Source: Novosphingobium sp. 17-62-19 (GTDB lineage: Bacteria; Pseudomonadota; Alphaproteobacteria; Sphingomonadales; Sphingomonadaceae). Taken from it: DNA of 34,946 nucleotides. Both the position numbers and the translations under genes were made by a program. Shown piece after piece: positions 34,671-34,946 of the stretch (position 1 is the stretch's first letter; every line of letters begins with the position of its first letter). Location of the stretch: positions 1-34,946 of the forward strand of contig NZ_NCII01000025.1 in NCBI RefSeq assembly GCF_002256775.1, written 5' to 3'. Below the pieces are notes generated by a model, which was not told the origin of the DNA, did not search any database, and was given only the letters and a program-made list of their open reading frames with translations.

Positions 34671-34845
34671 ACCGGGCATTCCTGAAGCCGGGCTGGTCAT
34701 CGATATGGCAGACCTCGCCACGCGCCTTGCAGCGCGCCGGGCCGAACTCAGCCTGCCCGATCTCCCGCGCAACACCGGCACGCGCCGCACCCCATCCAAA
34801 CGCGCGCTGCTCAAGGCGATTGAGGAACTTAGCGGCAAGTGGTGA
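34645..34845 (+). CDS. 66-aa protein overlapping the nucleotidyltransferase end
   Basis: ATG 34645 lies 26 bases inside the end of the nucleotidyltransferase frame, so the two are coupled. The peptide starts with a Ser/Thr-rich stretch and LVID, then an Arg-rich helix (MADLATRLAARRAELSLPDL) and ends in RRTPSKRALLKAIEELSGKW. An internal ATG at 34705 would give a 46-aa version resembling the gene at 33690 in length. It could be the toxin or antitoxin partner of the nucleotidyltransferase; this is inference from the overlap only. Confidence 0.6.
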   Translation: MASTTSSSEPGIPEAGLVIDMADLATRLAARRAELSLPDLPRNTGTRRTPSKRALLKAIEELSGKW

Positions 34846-34850
34846 GGGGG

Positions 34851-34946
34851 CGGGTGGCCGCCCTCCCTACCAACTCACACTCACGTCGCCCCGGACTTGA
34901 TCCGGGGCTTGGCTTTTGTCGTTGTGGCAGTGTGCGACAAAGGAAG
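34851..34946. repeat. Right copy of the 96-bp perfect direct repeat
   Basis: Begins five bases after the stop of the 66-aa gene and runs to the window end, identical to 33842-33937. It carries the CCCCGGACTTGATCCGGGG hairpin at 34889-34907, likely the terminator of the gene pair. A further gene module may follow outside the window, as one does after the left copy. Confidence 0.93.

Noticed and set aside
31653-34946. Insertion sequence or integrase carrying the AT-rich island
   Set aside because: No transposase, integrase or terminal inverted repeats are visible inside the window; the direct repeats flank the nucleotidyltransferase unit rather than the island itself.

Overview
The window looks like the chromosome of a GC-rich alphaproteobacterium, most probably a member of the Sphingomonadales (Novosphingobium, Sphingomonas or Erythrobacter-like). 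This rests on general codon use, a CrtZ-type carotenoid hydroxylase, a mdh-sucD-sucA-odhB-lpdA TCA cluster, a DUF6481 gene, a GAAC-N7-GAAC type LexA box in front of uvrA, and many copies of the short palindromic repeats common in this group. No sequence search was run, so the assignment is by recognition.

Layout. Positions 1-890 hold the end of one gene, a tiny membrane protein and a membrane-anchored HEPN-like protein. At 1102-1752 (minus) lies an AT-rich HNH protein that looks acquired, followed by crtZ (minus). A secreted protein precedes the leucine region 3050-7645 (plus): leuC, an unknown protein, a zinc-ribbon membrane protein, a deoxyinosine DNA glycosylase overlapping it by ATGA, a 53-aa membrane peptide and leuD. 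An NADPH:quinone-reductase-like gene closes this block. From 8787 to 19950 everything is on the minus strand: mdh-sucD-sucA-odhB-lpdA (malate dehydrogenase, succinyl-CoA ligase alpha and the whole 2-oxoglutarate dehydrogenase complex) ending in a good terminator. Then come DUF6481 plus a spermidine-synthase-like gene, and a tightly packed trio (65-aa protein, beta-lactamase-fold hydrolase, UPF0126 membrane protein). A small unknown gene and a SleB-type cell wall hydrolase follow on the minus strand up to 22220.

From about 22390 the plus strand carries a cobalamin riboswitch and a vitamin B12 import operon (btuB outer-membrane receptor, btuF binding protein, btuC permease, btuD ATPase). Its junctions have been invaded by palindromic repeats that now supply the start and end regions of btuF, the N-terminus of btuC and the btuC-btuD spacer. 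uvrA follows behind a LexA box and has one of these repeats inserted in frame inside the protein.

The right end (about 31900-34946) is an accessory region. Two perfect palindromes and a strong hairpin border an AT-rich island with a DUF4747-family gene (broken by one in-frame stop) and, two bases later, a four-helix membrane protein. Five bases further is a small gene whose C-terminus (RRTPSK, LLKAIE, GKW) recurs about 1 kb downstream at the end of an unrelated nucleotidyltransferase/small-protein pair. Both copies are followed by the same 96-bp sequence, repeated without a mismatch. This looks like a place where toxin-antitoxin or anti-phage modules are exchanged next to a common 3' end, and it is the best candidate here for an undescribed system.
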